Made by a program: the position numbers and the translations under genes | The notes under the pieces: model-generated | What the model was told of the DNA's origin: nothing | The model's input: only the letters and a program-made list of their open reading frames with translations | Database searches by the model: none | Assembly (NCBI RefSeq): GCF_004369205.1 | Contig: NZ_QFGA01000001.1 | Span: 558,001-622,000 of the forward strand | Reading direction: 5' to 3' | Source of the DNA: Pelotomaculum schinkii | GTDB taxonomy: Bacteria; Bacillota; Desulfotomaculia; Desulfotomaculales; Pelotomaculaceae | Length of the DNA stretch: 64,000 bases | Shown here: positions 33,954 through 44,900 of the stretch, one piece after another | Position numbering within the stretch: the first letter of the stretch is position 1 | Layout: every line of letters begins with the position of its first letter

Positions 33954-36900
33954 CTACTGCAACAAGGTCGGGTTAAAGTCAATGTTGTTGGTTAAGTTGT
34001 CCACAATGAATACTTTGACGATATCTCCGGCCGCTACATTGAAGCCGGCCTGGGCCATGTTAACAAAGTCAAAATCCGCTTTGGTAACGTTAAGGCTCAA
34101 CTGGAAGCCGTCGCGCAGATGGACGAATACCACAACTTCCTTCCCTTCATGCGCTGTGACCGGCGTGAGCTGAGCACCAAAATATTTCAGGCCGATGACG
34201 CCGGCTTTGACGGTCATGGTTTTGATCCCGCCTGTCTCTCCCACTTCATACACCGATACATCTTCCACAGGCGTCACCGTGTATTGGGGAGCTGAGTCAG
34301 CGGGAAGGTCTTCAAACTGGGCGGTAACAACAACGTCCGCAGCCGGCATCGCAAAGCTGTACACGCCCTCTGTGGCGGTAATTTCAATGTCGCCGCTGCC
34401 GCCGTTGTACTTGAGGCTGCCCGCCACCAGCCGCTTGCCGCTGTCCGGCGTCACGGTGACGGTGATCGTTGTGCCCTCGGTACCACTTGCCGGCTCTACC
34501 GTTACGGTGCCGCCGCTGATGCTGCCGTCCACCGCCACGGTGTAGGTCTCAGGAGCGGTTGTGCCCTGCCAGACCAGGATGGGATAGACGCTGCCTGCCT
34601 TGAAGTTTTCGCCCAAAGTCGAAGCCAGGGCCTTCAGTTCATCGGAGGTTTTGCTTACAGTGTTGTTGTTGTCTGTTGCATAACCGAGGCCTTTTGCAGC
34701 AGTGCTGTTGAGATAGTAGTTGTTGCTTACGTTGGTGTTGCCCGTGGCATAGCCGATCACGCCGGCGGTAAACGCGCCGGTATTGCTTACGGTGATGGCG
34801 CCGGCGTTATAGCAGTTTTGCACAGTGCAGGCAGCGTCATTGGTGTAACCGACCACGCCGCCGGTATGGGCAGTGTCGGATGTGCTTTCGCTGGTCACGC
34901 TGCCGGTGTTGTAGCAATTTGTCAACGTGTCGGACGCATCGCGCCGATAGCCGGCAACGCCGCCCACGTTCATCACGCCGCCTTTGACCGCGCCGGTATT
35001 ATAGCACTGATCTATCGTAGAACCGCCATAAGCATGACCCACGACGCCGCCGACACTATAGGAACTGGTTGAGGTGCTCGTCGCGGTGACAGCGCCTGTA
35101 TTGGCACACTTGCTGATTGTATCGGCGCCGTAAACAATACCCGCGATGCCGCCCACGTTATAGGTACCGGTGACATCACCGTTGTTGGTGCAGCCGGTTA
35201 TCAAGGTGGCGCCCCTGACGTAACCGGCGATGCCGCCAACGTTATTGGAAGTGCTGGTAATAGTCGCGTTGTTGACACAGTTTTCAATGGTAGCCGCGTC
35301 TTTGACATAACCAGCGATGCCCGCAGTATACGTACCGCCGGAGATGTTGCCCGCCACGGTCAGATTCTTCACCGTACCGTCCAGCACATAGCCAAACAGG
35401 CCGATATAGTTGGAGCCAGCTTTGTCAATTGTCAAAGTGATGGTCTTGCCGTCGCCATCGAAGGTACCGCCATAGTTCGTGGTACTGCTGATGCCTATGG
35501 GCGTCCAGGTCACCCCTGACAAGTCGATGTCGTTCATCAGCTTGCCGCTGACGGCATTGTTGAGGCCAGCGTTGACCTGATTGGCAAACCACAACATATG
35601 GTCAGCCGTGGAAAGTTCGTAGACATCGCCGTTCTTGCTGGGTGCGGCTGCGACTGTAATGGTGAAGTCGTAACTGTATGCCATTCCGCCGTAGGCGCCG
35701 CTGACAGTGATCGTGGTGTCTGTTGCTTCAAGCGCAGTTGTTTTGCTGATCGTGTAGTCTGTGATCTTTTCCCTGGTGCCATCGCTGTAATTGGCCCAAA
35801 TCACCAGACCCGCGGCGTCAAAGGTTTGTCCCGCAACATAGCTGAGCTTGGTGGGATCTGATTCTTTGCTGATGTCTGTTAAGGTAGAGGTGTCCGCTGT
35901 AAAGGCGCGCGGGATGGGATAACCGTTGTTGATATTATTGGTATCCGCCACCCAGGTCCTGCCGCCGGCGTTGAGCGCGGTCAGGAAGTCCGCTGTTTTC
36001 ATGGAGTCCGTTGTCGGCATCATGGTGATGGTGCTGCCGGTGGTGCTGCCATATACTGCCTGGTTGCTGGCGGAGGAACCGTCGAGCCAGTAGCAGTTGG
36101 TCCACACGGCGCCGCCGTTGTTGGTGCCCAGAGACTGCGCCTGGTTGGCCGAGCTGGCTCCCACATAGCCGACGTTATAGCTGTTGTAAACTTTCGCTTC
36201 GCAGCTGCCGGAGATGCCGCCGGCGTTCTTATAGGACGTGTAGATGGAACCCAGGTTGGCGCAGTTTTTAATGGTGAGGTTATTCCATCCGGCGCCGGCA
36301 ATGCCGCCGCATCCCTTGGAGTCGGTGTTGCTGACGGAGGCGTAGTTGATGCAGTTCTCGATCACTGAGCCATTGCTCTTGCCGTTTTTGCCGACGATGC
36401 CGCCTATGGAGCGATTGCCATAGATGTAGCCGGTGACGGCGACATTTTTGACGGAGGGACTTGCGTACCAGGCTCCCGGGTCGTTGTCATGGACGCCCAT
36501 GCGTCCGATCAGGCCGATGGACTGGCTGAAGCCATAGCCGAGAGAACCGCCGTGCCTGCTGCAGTAGATATTCTTTACCGTATGTCCCTGCCCGTCTAAG
36601 GTGCCGTTCCAGGAAGAGCCGATCAGGGTCGTGCCGTCCTGGTAAGTCATGCAATATTGTCCGCCAATAGGCATATAATTGGGGCCGCTCCAACTATCGC
36701 CGGACGCATTGTAGACACCGCCCATGTCAAGATCGGCTGTCAGGCAGACGGTTTTGCCGCCGAAGTCGTCGGAGCCATATATCCAGGTGTTAGCAGTCGC
36801 GTCTTTAACGGAGCCGCCGCCGACGTTACAGACAATATAACTTGGGTTGCCGATAACGGTGGCGCCGGTATTATAAGTACCGTTGACAATCGCCGCCAGG

Positions 36901-38270
36901 CCGGCCAGCTGCGCCGGGGTGTTGATATAAAACACGGTGTCGGTGGTGTTGTACCAGGAAACGTCCACCGAGCCATCCCAGACGTTTGTGGAGGCTCCGT
37001 TCATGGTCTGCGTAACAGAAGCGTCGCTGTAACCGGTGGCGCTTATCACGATGGCATAGTCTTTGGCAGTGGTGAACACGCTCTGATCGATTATGATGCT
37101 TCCGGCGTCAATCGTATATTTGCTGCTGTCCACAGCGTTGCCGTCCACGCTGACGCTGCTGATAGCCGCCCGCCAGGCCGCGTCATCGGTAAAGCTTAAG
37201 TTGACGTCATGTCCCACAGTGTTGTCCGTGCTGTCCGCCGTCAGAACCGGCGGGGTCAAAACACCCGGCGCTGCGTCCATGGTCTGGGTCACTGTGGCGT
37301 CGGCGTAACCGGTAGCTTTGACTACGACCGGGTAGTCCCCGGCGGCGGTAAAGACGCCGGCGTTGATGGTGATGGCTCCGGCCGTCACGCTGTATTGTCC
37401 GGCGATGGAGACGCCGGACACGGTGATATCAGTGATGGCGGCGCGCCAGGCGGTGTCATCGGTAAAGTTTAGGGTTGCCGGCTGGCCCAAGGCGGCAGCA
37501 TTGGCCGTCAAGGCCGGCGGCGAAGCCTGCTTTAGCATCACATCGATCTCGCACACCCACTTGGCAGCCTTCGGAGCGGTATACACACCGTTTGTATAGT
37601 CACTCTCCGTCTGGCCATTCAACAACCTGAACCTGGTCGCGCTGCTCATATTGTTGAAATTGGGCGGATCTTGAAAACGAGCCCAGTTGTCCTCGACCGC
37701 CAGCATCGGGTAGACCTGGACGGCGCCGTCCGTAGGACTGCCCCATGCTCCGGACTGGTCAGGTTTTTGGGTATCTGGATTCCAGCTCTTTACGATGTTT
37801 GGATAATAGTAGCGGGGCGTCCCAAACAGGTAATCCCTGGTCATGTTCGTATACCAGTTTGGTGCTGTGTCGGTGCAGTAAAAATATATTTTGTTGACAT
37901 TGCTCATGCCGGCGCCCGTGTTGACGCCTGCCGCCGCCAGAAGGTCGGAAATCAAGACGCCTTTCGCCGCGTCAATTACCGGAGCCGGCATGCTGTCGAT
38001 ATAAGAATAAGCCTGCTGCAAATTGGCCATGGCAGCCATCTCTTCGTAAGTAAAGGTTCTCACTGTGGTGTATGTGTTGGTTGGATTTGTTTCACTGGTA
38101 TAGCCGACTTTAATCGTAAGCGATGCCGCCGGTTCACTTTGGGTTGTGCTGTCAGCGCTGGCCGGACCCAGCTGGGCCAAACAGAGAAAACTTAACAGCA
38201 CGGCCAGCATAGCGAAACAGCCGACCAGCGCTTTATTTTTGGATTTAAACCAGAATCCCACTTGTTGCAT
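33954..38270 (-). CDS. Surface protein A: SUOX-like, HID, GLUG modules and NPTLLQ tail
   Basis: A 1438-residue exported protein. Order: signal peptide (KALVGCFAMLAVLLSFL); a sulfite-oxidase-like domain (about 50-250; FTYEEMAAM, GVLISDLLAAAGV, RYYYPNI, KWVCEIDVML); two Shr-like HID domains (about 253-430); GLUG-type repeats (about 440-800, GSVIENCINYASVSN); a Big_3 domain (about 800-880, DPTKLSYVAGQTFDAAGLVIWANY); more GLUG repeats (about 885-1225); an InlB-like repeat; and the shared C-terminal domain ending NPTLLQ. The ATG is five bases after GGAGGGG. No SLH, LPXTG or membrane anchor is present. The GLUG block 35985-37185 is almost copied in protein B. Confidence 0.88.
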   Translation of the reverse strand: MQQVGFWFKSKNKALVGCFAMLAVLLSFLCLAQLGPASADSTTQSEPAASLTIKVGYTSETNPTNTYTTVRTFTYEEMAAMANLQQAYSYIDSMPAPVIDAAKGVLISDLLAAAGVNTGAGMSNVNKIYFYCTDTAPNWYTNMTRDYLFGTPRYYYPNIVKSWNPDTQKPDQSGAWGSPTDGAVQVYPMLAVEDNWARFQDPPNFNNMSSATRFRLLNGQTESDYTNGVYTAPKAAKWVCEIDVMLKQASPPALTANAAALGQPATLNFTDDTAWRAAITDITVSGVSIAGQYSVTAGAITINAGVFTAAGDYPVVVKATGYADATVTQTMDAAPGVLTPPVLTADSTDNTVGHDVNLSFTDDAAWRAAISSVSVDGNAVDSSKYTIDAGSIIIDQSVFTTAKDYAIVISATGYSDASVTQTMNGASTNVWDGSVDVSWYNTTDTVFYINTPAQLAGLAAIVNGTYNTGATVIGNPSYIVCNVGGGSVKDATANTWIYGSDDFGGKTVCLTADLDMGGVYNASGDSWSGPNYMPIGGQYCMTYQDGTTLIGSSWNGTLDGQGHTVKNIYCSRHGGSLGYGFSQSIGLIGRMGVHDNDPGAWYASPSVKNVAVTGYIYGNRSIGGIVGKNGKSNGSVIENCINYASVSNTDSKGCGGIAGAGWNNLTIKNCANLGSIYTSYKNAGGISGSCEAKVYNSYNVGYVGASSANQAQSLGTNNGGAVWTNCYWLDGSSASNQAVYGSTTGSTITMMPTTDSMKTADFLTALNAGGRTWVADTNNINNGYPIPRAFTADTSTLTDISKESDPTKLSYVAGQTFDAAGLVIWANYSDGTREKITDYTISKTTALEATDTTITVSGAYGGMAYSYDFTITVAAAPSKNGDVYELSTADHMLWFANQVNAGLNNAVSGKLMNDIDLSGVTWTPIGISSTTNYGGTFDGDGKTITLTIDKAGSNYIGLFGYVLDGTVKNLTVAGNISGGTYTAGIAGYVKDAATIENCVNNATITSTSNNVGGIAGYVRGATLITGCTNNGDVTGTYNVGGIAGIVYGADTISKCANTGAVTATSTSTSSYSVGGVVGHAYGGSTIDQCYNTGAVKGGVMNVGGVAGYRRDASDTLTNCYNTGSVTSESTSDTAHTGGVVGYTNDAACTVQNCYNAGAITVSNTGAFTAGVIGYATGNTNVSNNYYLNSTAAKGLGYATDNNNTVSKTSDELKALASTLGENFKAGSVYPILVWQGTTAPETYTVAVDGSISGGTVTVEPASGTEGTTITVTVTPDSGKRLVAGSLKYNGGSGDIEITATEGVYSFAMPAADVVVTAQFEDLPADSAPQYTVTPVEDVSVYEVGETGGIKTMTVKAGVIGLKYFGAQLTPVTAHEGKEVVVFVHLRDGFQLSLNVTKADFDFVNMAQAGFNVAAGDIVKVFIVDNLTNNIDFNPTLLQ
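35985..37185. repeat. Long direct repeat inside proteins A and B, copy 1
   Basis: About 1.2 kb encoding GLUG repeats and a HID end is nearly identical to 42885-44110 in gene B, including silent positions over long runs. This points to recent duplication or gene conversion between the neighbouring genes. Confidence 0.8.
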
Positions 38271-38549
38271 TTCCACCCCTCCAAAAAGATTTTGACAACT
38301 TAAGTACTAACCTTCCTTTTCAGTAACTATTTATAATCACGGTTGCCACAATATACAGCAACACCACCTCCACCATAACTTTAGTTCTTAGAGACAATAT
38401 TTTGCATCTGTTAACCTAAACACGGTTACAATTTGATGGCCGTTAAACCATATCGGTATAAAAAGATGCTCTGGCAGCAACCGCTAAATCCCCCTCATAT
38501 GTTACAATTCCTCCTTCAACTTTATAGGGACTATTTAAATATACACTTA
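38271..38549. other. Upstream region of surface gene A
   Basis: AT-rich 5' region specific to gene A. It replaces the signal-peptide end of the repeated leader found before genes B and D. A good Shine-Dalgarno-like GAAGGAGG near 38505-38512 (minus) precedes only a four-codon frame. No clear promoter is seen. Confidence 0.35.
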
Positions 38550-38927
38550 TATGTTTTTGCTTCATTTTGGGGCCATTTTTCCCTTTTATCTCCTCCCGGT
38601 GCATGCTCCGCTATGGACCTCCCTGCCAATCATGAGAAGAATGGCTGTTTCCAGCCGGCCATGTCCTGGGGGCGCCTTTTGTCGCCCCCAGGACATGGGT
38701 ATTGTAATTGGCGGAAGCATGATTGCCAATTACGGTTTTTGTTCCTTCTTGCGCGGAGTTTTTATAAAGCTGGCGCCATAATTGCCATTACCCCCATCAC
38801 CTCATATCGCTCTTTATCAAAACGCTGGTTAAACCGTCCCCACCGCCTTCCAAAGTTAACTGAAAGCCGGCCAAACAGGGGCGGGAAAGAGGCGCAGGAT
38901 TGCAGCAGCCCGCACCTCTTTCCTTTC
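38550..38927 (-). repeat. Repeated structured leader, copy 1
   Basis: About 378 bases shared with 45755-46121 and 52730-53097. It contains a perfect 16-pair hairpin, CCATGTCCTGGGGGCG (38659-38674) with CGCCCCCAGGACATGG (38683-38698), and a 9-pair hairpin GTAATTGGC (38704-38712) with GCCAATTAC (38725-38733). On the minus strand these are followed by GGGAGGTCCATAGCGGAGC. No T tract follows, so it is not a standard terminator. No known riboswitch class was recognised. Confidence 0.75.
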
Positions 38928-41900
38928 CTACTGCAGCAAGGTCGGGTTATGGTCCACGTCGTTGGTTAAGTCGTCCACAATGAATACTTTTACCATATCC
39001 CCGGCCTCGACGTTAAAGCCGGATTGGGCTTCACCGACAAGGTCAAAATCCGCCTTGGTGACGTTGAGGCTTAACTGGACGCCGTCGCGCAGATGAGTAA
39101 AGGCCACGGCTTCCTCTCCCCCGTGCTCAATAACCGGTGTTATCAGCGTCCCGAAATATTTTAGGCCGGTGACGCCGGTTTTGACGGTCATGACGCTGAT
39201 CCCATCGTGTGTTGTTCCCACTTCATACACCGATACATCTTCCACAGGCGTTACCGTATATTTGGGAGCCTGAGAAATGTCCTCAAACTGGGCGGTGACG
39301 GCAACATTGGCCGCCGGCATTACGAAGCTGTACACGCCTCCGGTGGCGGTGATTTCAATGTCGGTAGTACCGTCGTTGAACTTGAGGCTCCCCGCCACCA
39401 GCCGCCTGCCTTCACCCGGCGTCACGGTCACGGTGATGGTTTCGCCTGCCGCCGCGACGGCCGGGTTCACTCCGACGGAACCGCCGCTGATGGCGCCGTC
39501 CACGGTTATGGTGTAGGTTTGGTCTCCCCCGGTCTGCCAGGTAAGGATAGGATAGACACTGCCCGGCTTGAAGCTTTCACCCAAAGCCGGAGCCAAAACC
39601 TGCAGCTCGGCAGAGGTCTTGCTGACGGCGTTGTCTGCCGCGTTACCAAGGCCTTTCGTGGCGGTGGTGTCGAGATAGTAGTTGTTGCTGATATTGGTGT
39701 TGCCCTTGGCATAGCCGATCACGCCGGCGGTATAGGCGCCGCTGTTGCTCACAGTGATCGTTCCGGCGTTATAGGTGTTTTGCACGGTGCAGGCAGCGTT
39801 GTTAGTGTAACCGACCACTCCGCCGGTACGGGCGCTGCCGGTGGCTTCACTGGTCACGCTGCCGGTGTTGTAGGAATTGGTCAATTTGGTGGCTGCGTTG
39901 TTCAGGTAGCCGGCCACGCCGCCCACGTTTATAACGCAGCCTCTGACTGCACCGCTGTTGTAGCACTGGTCGAGCATACTTGCTGCGTAAATATTACCTG
40001 CGACGCCGCCCACACTATAGGCTGACGCGGTAGAGGCACTCGTTGCGGTAATATTACCGGTGTTGGCGCAATTACTGATTGTCCCGCTGCTGTTATGATA
40101 ACCTACAATGCCACCCACATTATATTCACCGGTGACATTGCCATTGTTGGCGCAGCCGGTTATCGCAGTGGAACCGCTGGTATTGCCGGCAATGCCGCCA
40201 ACCCTATACGATATACCGGTGACTGTTGCGTTGTTGGCGCAGTTTTCAATGTTTGTGTCGACTGCAGAACCCGCGATGCCTCCCACATACGACTTCCCCG
40301 CAACACTGCCGGTCACGGTCAGATCCTTTATGTCAGCGCCCTTTACATAGCCGAACAGGCCGATATAATTGGAGCTCTCATTGGCAGCAGATAAAGTGAC
40401 GGTCTTGTTATTGCCGTCAAAGGTACCGCCGTAGGTTACCGAACTGCTTATACCAATAGGCGCCCAGGCGATTTGGGACAGGTCAATGTCGTTTAAGAGT
40501 CTGCCTTTAATGTTATTGCTATCAGGGCTGACGTTGACCTGGTTGGCAAACCAGAGCATTTCTCCAGCGGTGGTAAGTTGATAGACATTATTGTTGTCCA
40601 TAGTGGGAGCCGCGGCTAAAACCGTGACAGGCTGTGCAACCGTCTTGGTCACACCGGCTTCGGTATAGCTGATGGTAATCGCGGTATCCCCCGTGGACAG
40701 TACGCTGGGACTGTAGGTATACGCGTCGGACGTCAGCGCGGCAGTTGTACCGTTGGTATAATTGGCGGTTATGACCATGCCGGTGGGATCGAAAGTCTCG
40801 CCCGCGATATAAACGAGATCATTGGGCGGGGAGGTGACGGCAATGCTCGCCAGGGCATTGGCTGCGACCGTAATCGGGAAATCATAGCTGAAGCCGACTC
40901 CGTTATGGGTGCCGCTGACCGTGATCGTAGTACCACTATCGGTCATTTCCAGCGGCGTTGTTTTGCTGATCGTGCAGTCTGTAATCTTTTCCCGCGTACC
41001 GTCGCTGTAATTGGCCCAGATGGTCAGACCGGTTGGATCAAAGGTCTCTCCCTCCACATAGCTGAGCTTGGTGGGATCGGATTCTTTGCTGATATCGGTT
41101 AAGGTTGAGGTATCCCCCGTCATGACACGCAGGATGGGATAGCCGTTGTTGGTATTGCCGGTGTCCGCTACCCAGACCCGTTCGTCGCCATTGAGCGCCG
41201 CGAGGAATTCAACGGATTTCAGCTCGTCGCTTGTTTTGCCGACAGTATTGTCGGTGGCATTTCCAAGTCCTTTGGCAGTGGTAGTGCTGAGATAGTAGTT
41301 ATCTTTGATATTGGTGCCGGCTGCGGCATAACCGATCACGCCGGCGGTAAATCCGCCGCTGTTGCTCACGGTGATCGTCCCGGCGTTATAGGTGTTTTGC
41401 ACGGCGCCGGCAGTGATATTCGTGCGGCCGGCCACGCCCCCGGTATTGGCGGAAGCGGATGTGCTGGTGCTGGTCACGCTGCCGGTGTTGTAGGAGTTGG
41501 TAAGCATGGTGGAGGCATTGTTCAAATAACCGGCCACACCGCCCACATTCATCACGCCGCCGCTGACCGCACCGCTGTTGGCGCACTGGTCAATCGTGGT
41601 GGCATATTTTGCATACCCCACAATACCGCCCACACTATAGGCTGCGGTGATGTCCGTGCTGGTGGCAGTGACGGCGCCGGTATTGAGGCAATTATTGACA
41701 GTACTGCTGCCGTTATCGTTGCCTACGATGCCGCCTACATGATAGCTGCCGCTGACCGCTCCGGTATTCGTGCAGCCCGTCACCGTGACAGCGCCGCTAA
41801 TGTAGCCGACAATGCCGCCCCCGCAGGATGCGTTGCTGATATTGCCGTTATTGACACAGCTGCTTATAGTAACGGTATCGGTGGCGCCGGCAACTATGCC

Positions 41901-44900
41901 GCCAACCAGCTCGCCGGCGCCGGTGCTGGTGACAGTGGCGTTGTTGACGCAGTTCTGGATCTGCGACGAACCCATAGCATTAACGACAATGCCCGCCGTG
42001 GTACCGCTGCCGGAGACGCTGCCTGCCACGGTCAGGTCTTTGATCGCGGCATCCTGGATATAGCCGAACAGACCGGCACAAGCTGTAGAGCCCTCCATGG
42101 CTAAAGTAACAGTCTTGCCGTTGCCGTCAAAGGCGCCGGAATAGAATGCAGTGGCGCTGCTGCCGATCGGCGTCCAGGTTACTGCGGACAGGTCGATGTT
42201 TTCTGTCAGTTTGCCTTTTGTGCTGGCCCTGCGGCCAACATTGACCCGGTTGGCAAACCACAGCATATGGTCGGCCGAGGAAAGCTCGTAAAAACCATCG
42301 ACCAGCGCCGGAGCGCCCGTGGCCAGAACCGTGACCGGCTGGTCCGCCGTCACGGTTACACCGGAGGAGGTGTAGCTGATGGTGACCTTGTCGTCGCCCG
42401 GCGCGAACACACTGGGAGTAACGGTATACTGGCCGGCCGCCAGGTCTGCGGTTTTGCCGTCGGCGTAGGTTACGCTTACAGCCATGCCAGCGGGATCAAA
42501 GCTCTCACCCGCGGCATACAAAAGGTTCGTGGGCGGAGTGGTAATGGTGATGCTTTGCAAAGAATTGGAAGTGACCGTAATCGGAAATTCGTAGCTGTAG
42601 TCCATACCGCTATAAGTGCCGCCGACAGTGATGCTTGTATCCGTGCTTGCCAGCGGGGCGGTTTTGCTGATGGTATAGTCGGTAATTTTTTCGCGGGTGT
42701 CATCGCTGTAATTAGCCCAGATAACCAGGCCGACCGGATCAAAGGTTTCTCCCTCCACATAGCTGAGCTTGGTGGGATCGGATTCTTTGGTGATACTTGT
42801 TAGTGTGGCGGTATCCGCCCAGGCCCGCGGGACAGGATAGCCGCTGTTGATATTTTGGGTATCCGCTACCCAGGCCCGGCTGTCGCCGTTCAGGGCGGCC
42901 AGGAATTCAGCTGTTTTCATGGAGTCTGTTGTCGGCATTTGGGTGATGGTGCTGCCGGTGGTACTGCCATATACCGCCTGGTTGCTGGCGGACGATCCGT
43001 CCAGCCAGTAGCAGTTGGTCCACACCGCGCCGCCGTTGTTGGTGCCCAGAGACTGGGCCTGGTTGGCCGAGCTGGCGCCTACATAGCCGACGTTATAGCT
43101 GTTGTAAACTTTCGCTTCGCAGCTGCCGGAGATGCCGCCGGCGTTCTTATAGGACGTGTAGATGGAACCCAGGTTGGCGCAATTTTTAATGGTCAGGTTA
43201 TTCCATCCGGCGCCGGCAATGCCGCCGCATCCCTTGGAGTCGGTGTTGCTGACGGAGGCGTAGTTGATGCAGTTCTCGATGACGGAGCCGTTGCTCCGGC
43301 CGTTTTTGCCGACGATGCCGCCTACGGAGCGGTTGGCGTAGATGTAACCGGTGACGGCGACATTTTTAACGGAAGGAGTGGCGTACCAGGCTACCGGATC
43401 GTTGTCATGGACGCCCATGCGCCCGATGAGGCCGACGGACTGGCTGAATTCATAGCCGAGAGAACCGGCGTGCCTGCTGCAGTAGATATTCCTGACAATA
43501 TGCCCCTGCCCGTCGAAGGTGCCGTTCCAGGAGGAGCCGATAAGCGTCGTGCCGTCCTGAGCAGTCATGCAGTATTGGCCGCCGATGGGCATATAGATGG
43601 GACCGCTCCAGGCGCCGGTCGAGCTGTCGTAGACGCCGCCCATATCCAGATCGGCTGTCAGGTATACTGTCTTGCCGTCAAAATCGTCGCCGCCGTAGAT
43701 CCAGGTAGCGGTAGTCGCGTCTTTAACGGCGCCGCCGCCGACGTTGTAGACGATATAATCCGGATTGCCGTTAACGGTGGCACCTTCATTGTAAATACCG
43801 TTGACGATGGCCGCCAAACCGGCCAGCTGCGCCGGGGTGTCGATATAAAATACGGTATCGGTGGTGTTGTACCAGGTGACATCCACCGAGCCGTCCCAGA
43901 CGGTTGTGGATGCTGCGTTTATGGTCTGAATAACAGAAGCGTCGCTATAACCGGTGGCGCTTACCACGATGGTATAGTCTTTGGCAGTGGTGAACACGCT
44001 CTGATCAATGGCGATGCTTCCGGCCTCAATCGTATATTTGCTGCTATCCACAGCGCTGCTGTCCACGCTGACGCTGCTGACGGCGTTTCTCCAGACTTCA
44101 TCGTCGGTGAAGGTGAGATACACCGCCTGGCCCACGGTGTTGTCCGTGGTATCGGCGGTCAAAGCCGGCGCAGGCAGTATTGAGGGGCCGCCTGTCCACC
44201 CGGCATATAGCGTCACGTCGCCGGTCACCGTCTCGCTGCCGAAGTCAAAAGCGTTGGTGCAGGCCGCTTCTTTGTACCAGCCGCCGAAGGTGTAATTGTC
44301 GCGGCTGGGATCGACCGGAGCCGCGATGTGCTTGTTTCCGTCAACCGCCACGGGGCCGGTCGCCGGAGCGCCGCCGCTGTAATTGGGGTCAAGGGTCAGC
44401 AGGCAATAGGCGGATTTCGTGTATGTGGTGAAATTCGACCAGCTGGCAGCTTGGCCGATATGGTAATAAAGAACGAAATTAGAAGCTGCACCGGAAAACG
44501 GGGTCGTTCCGAATGTCGGCATGCTACCTTGGAAATAAGACGCCTCAATTTTGCTGCAGTCTTGGAAGGCGGAAGATCCGATGCTCGTCACGCTGCTCGG
44601 AATCGTTACCGAGGTAAGTCCCGTGCAGCCGTAGAAGGCACTATTCCCAATGCTCGTCACACTGTCCGGAATCGTTACCGCGGTAAGTCCCGTGCAGTTA
44701 TAGAAGGCGCCATTTCCGATGCCCGTTACACCGGTCGAAATCGTTACTGCGGTAAGTCCCGTACAACCACGGAAGGCAGAAGCACCGATGCTTGTCACGC
44801 TGTTCGGGATCGTTACCGCGGTAAGTCCCGTGCAGTCACGGAAGGCAGAAGAACCGATGCTGGCCAGGCCATCCGGCAGGGTTACCGTGGTAATAGTGCT

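Noticed and set aside
38650-38700. The 16-pair hairpin as a rho-independent terminator of gene B
   Set aside because: No T tract follows on either strand, and it lies over 230 bases past the stop.
38560-38760. Repeated leader as a known riboswitch (Moco, c-di-GMP, cobalamin, glycine)
   Set aside because: None of the conserved cores I could recall for these classes is present; it is kept as an unknown structured element.
42855-44183. Long plus-strand open frame of 442 codons, and similar ones at 28791-29858, 46287-48143 and 51789-52652
   Set aside because: They lie antisense to large surface genes with clear domains, lack ribosome sites, and their composition is explained by GC-rich, repeat-biased codons on the other strand.
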